Below, in pieces: positions 32,627-33,528 of a stretch of 33,528 nt of DNA. The stretch is taken from positions 1-33,528 of the forward strand of contig JAABRL010000046.1 in assembly GCA_011390935.1 (NCBI GenBank), in the 5' to 3' direction. This DNA is from Gemmatimonas sp. (GTDB lineage Bacteria; Gemmatimonadota; Gemmatimonadetes; Gemmatimonadales; Gemmatimonadaceae). The position numbers and the translations under genes are program-made. How positions within the stretch are numbered: the first letter of the stretch is position 1; each line of letters begins with the position of its first letter. The notes below the pieces were generated by a model. That model made no database searches and was not told the DNA's origin. It saw only the letters and a program-made list of their open reading frames with translations.

Positions 32627-33528
32627 ATGCTCTCGGCCCTGCTCGGCATCGCACTCGCCACCCAGATCACCACGATGCCCGGGCTGATCGACGGCGCGAC
32701 GCTACGCGCGCTGCTCAACGAGGCGCCTGATCGCATCACGGTGCTCGACGCGCGCGCCGCGCGCGACTACACGCGGGGACACGTGCCAGGCGCCGTGCGC
32801 ATCGACTGGACGGCCTATCGTGATGGCTGGGGCCGCACCGGCCGCTTGCCCACCAACGTAGAGGCGCTCGCCGCACGACTGGGTGCTCTCGGCGTCGACG
32901 AAACGCGGCCCGTGATCGTGTACGGGGATGCACGGGACGGCTGGGGTGAAGAGGGGCGCATCGCGTGGATGCTGCGCTACCTTGGCCACCGCGATGTGCG
33001 CGTGCTCGATGGTGGGATGGCGGCGTGGCGTACAGCGGGCGGCGCGCTCAGCCGCGACCGCGTGCGTCCGCGTGCGGGGCGGTTCACGGCGCGTCTGAAC
33101 GGCGCGGTGCGTGCCAGCATCGACGAAGTCGCCGCGGTGGTGGGACTTGCGCCCGGCCCGTTCGGCGCGACCATGCAACGCGCGATCCTGCTCGATGTGC
33201 GCCCCCGCGATGAATGGGACGGCGCGCGCCACTACCGGGAGCCACGCGCCGGCCACATCCCCGGCGCCGTGCGCTTCGACTGGCGGGACCTCCTTGATGA
33301 TGCAGGGCGCCTGCGCCCGCGCGAGACGCTGCTCCCCCTGCTCTCGCAGCTCGGAGTCACGCCCGACCGCACCATCGTGGTGTACTGCACCGGCGGCGTG
33401 CGCAGCGCCGAAGCCTTGTGGATGCTGCGCGCGCTCGGGTTCACCGATGTGCGCAACTACGATGGGTCCTGGTACGAGTGGAGCTCTGATCGTAACAGGC
33501 CGGCCGTCATCGGGGGCCCCGATGACGG
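32627..33528 (+). CDS. Tandem-rhodanese thiosulfate/3-mercaptopyruvate sulfurtransferase-like (3' end cut)
   Basis: An open frame of 300 codons runs from ATG 32627 to the window end without a stop. Two rhodanese domains are visible. The N-terminal one (about 30-145) has DARAARDYTRGHVPGAVRID and DGGMAAWRTAGG but the catalytic loop is YGDARDGWGEEGR without cysteine, as is usual for the inactive half. The second (about 165-290) has LLDVRPRDEWDG, GHIPGAVRFDW and the active loop VVYCTGGVRSAEAL with the persulfide-forming Cys. The closing YDGSWYEWSSD..RPAV is the typical end, so little is missing. A short hydrophobic N-terminus (MLSALLGIALATQ) may be a signal, but this is uncertain. It probably transfers sulfane sulfur to a thiol acceptor. 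Confidence 0.92.
   Translation, partial: MLSALLGIALATQITTMPGLIDGATLRALLNEAPDRITVLDARAARDYTRGHVPGAVRIDWTAYRDGWGRTGRLPTNVEALAARLGALGVDETRPVIVYGDARDGWGEEGRIAWMLRYLGHRDVRVLDGGMAAWRTAGGALSRDRVRPRAGRFTARLNGAVRASIDEVAAVVGLAPGPFGATMQRAILLDVRPRDEWDGARHYREPRAGHIPGAVRFDWRDLLDDAGRLRPRETLLPLLSQLGVTPDRTIVVYCTGGVRSAEALWMLRALGFTDVRNYDGSWYEWSSDRNRPAVIGGPDD

Overview
The window is GC-rich, tightly packed bacterial chromosome. It combines exported DUF1592/DUF1552 proteins, a TonB-dependent receptor with a carboxypeptidase-regulatory-like N-terminal domain, an exported M14 peptidase, and paired LVIVD-repeat and DUF305 proteins. Together with many lipoproteins this suggests an outer-membrane-bearing heterotroph of the Gemmatimonadota or a neighbouring phylum. 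That assignment rests on gene content alone and no marker gene is present. No rRNA, tRNA, CRISPR array, insertion sequence or prophage was seen.

Layout. Positions 1-184 (minus) hold the 5' end of an exported protein resembling HpcH/HpaI aldolases. It diverges from a compact plus-strand operon (443-6361): a di-heme DUF1592-family protein, a Tat-exported DUF1552 protein and an exported ankyrin-repeat protein. A strong bidirectional terminator closes the operon. Positions 6444-8965 carry housekeeping genes: an FmdB-type zinc ribbon, an MltB-like lytic transglycosylase, a DinB/DUF1569 protein and a YbjQ-type protein. Positions 9045-14639 (minus) hold an unknown lipoprotein with a structured leader, a split YeeE/YedE sulfur transporter, a small exported protein, a DUF72 protein, and a coupled MOSC-methyltransferase pair. 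A TrxC-like thioredoxin (14756-15217) runs toward a large M14 peptidase (15572-18658). The space between them is filled by two 160-bp imperfectly palindromic repeats.

Positions 18745-22836 (minus) carry a paralogue of the small exported protein, the TonB-dependent receptor and an overlapping MGDG-synthase/UgtP-like glycosyltransferase. Positions 22947-29466 contain a duplicated two-gene cassette: a DUF305 lipoprotein gene followed by an exported LVIVD beta-propeller gene, present twice on the same strand. A YvlD/holin-like membrane protein and a small plus-strand membrane protein lie between the copies. The rest is a TfoX-N protein coupled to a membrane protein, a DUF3300 protein with a 12-residue C-terminal repeat, and a tandem rhodanese cut by the window end.

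Themes. Most products are exported: periplasmic, lipoprotein or outer membrane. Several pairs show stop-start coupling (4440/4442, 11015/11018, 14160/14163, 29907). The best candidates for undescribed biology are the duplicated DUF305-LVIVD cassette, the DUF1592-DUF1552-ankyrin operon, the palindromic repeat pair, and the two paralogous small exported proteins. Long antisense open frames across the GC-rich genes were judged to be shadows and omitted.
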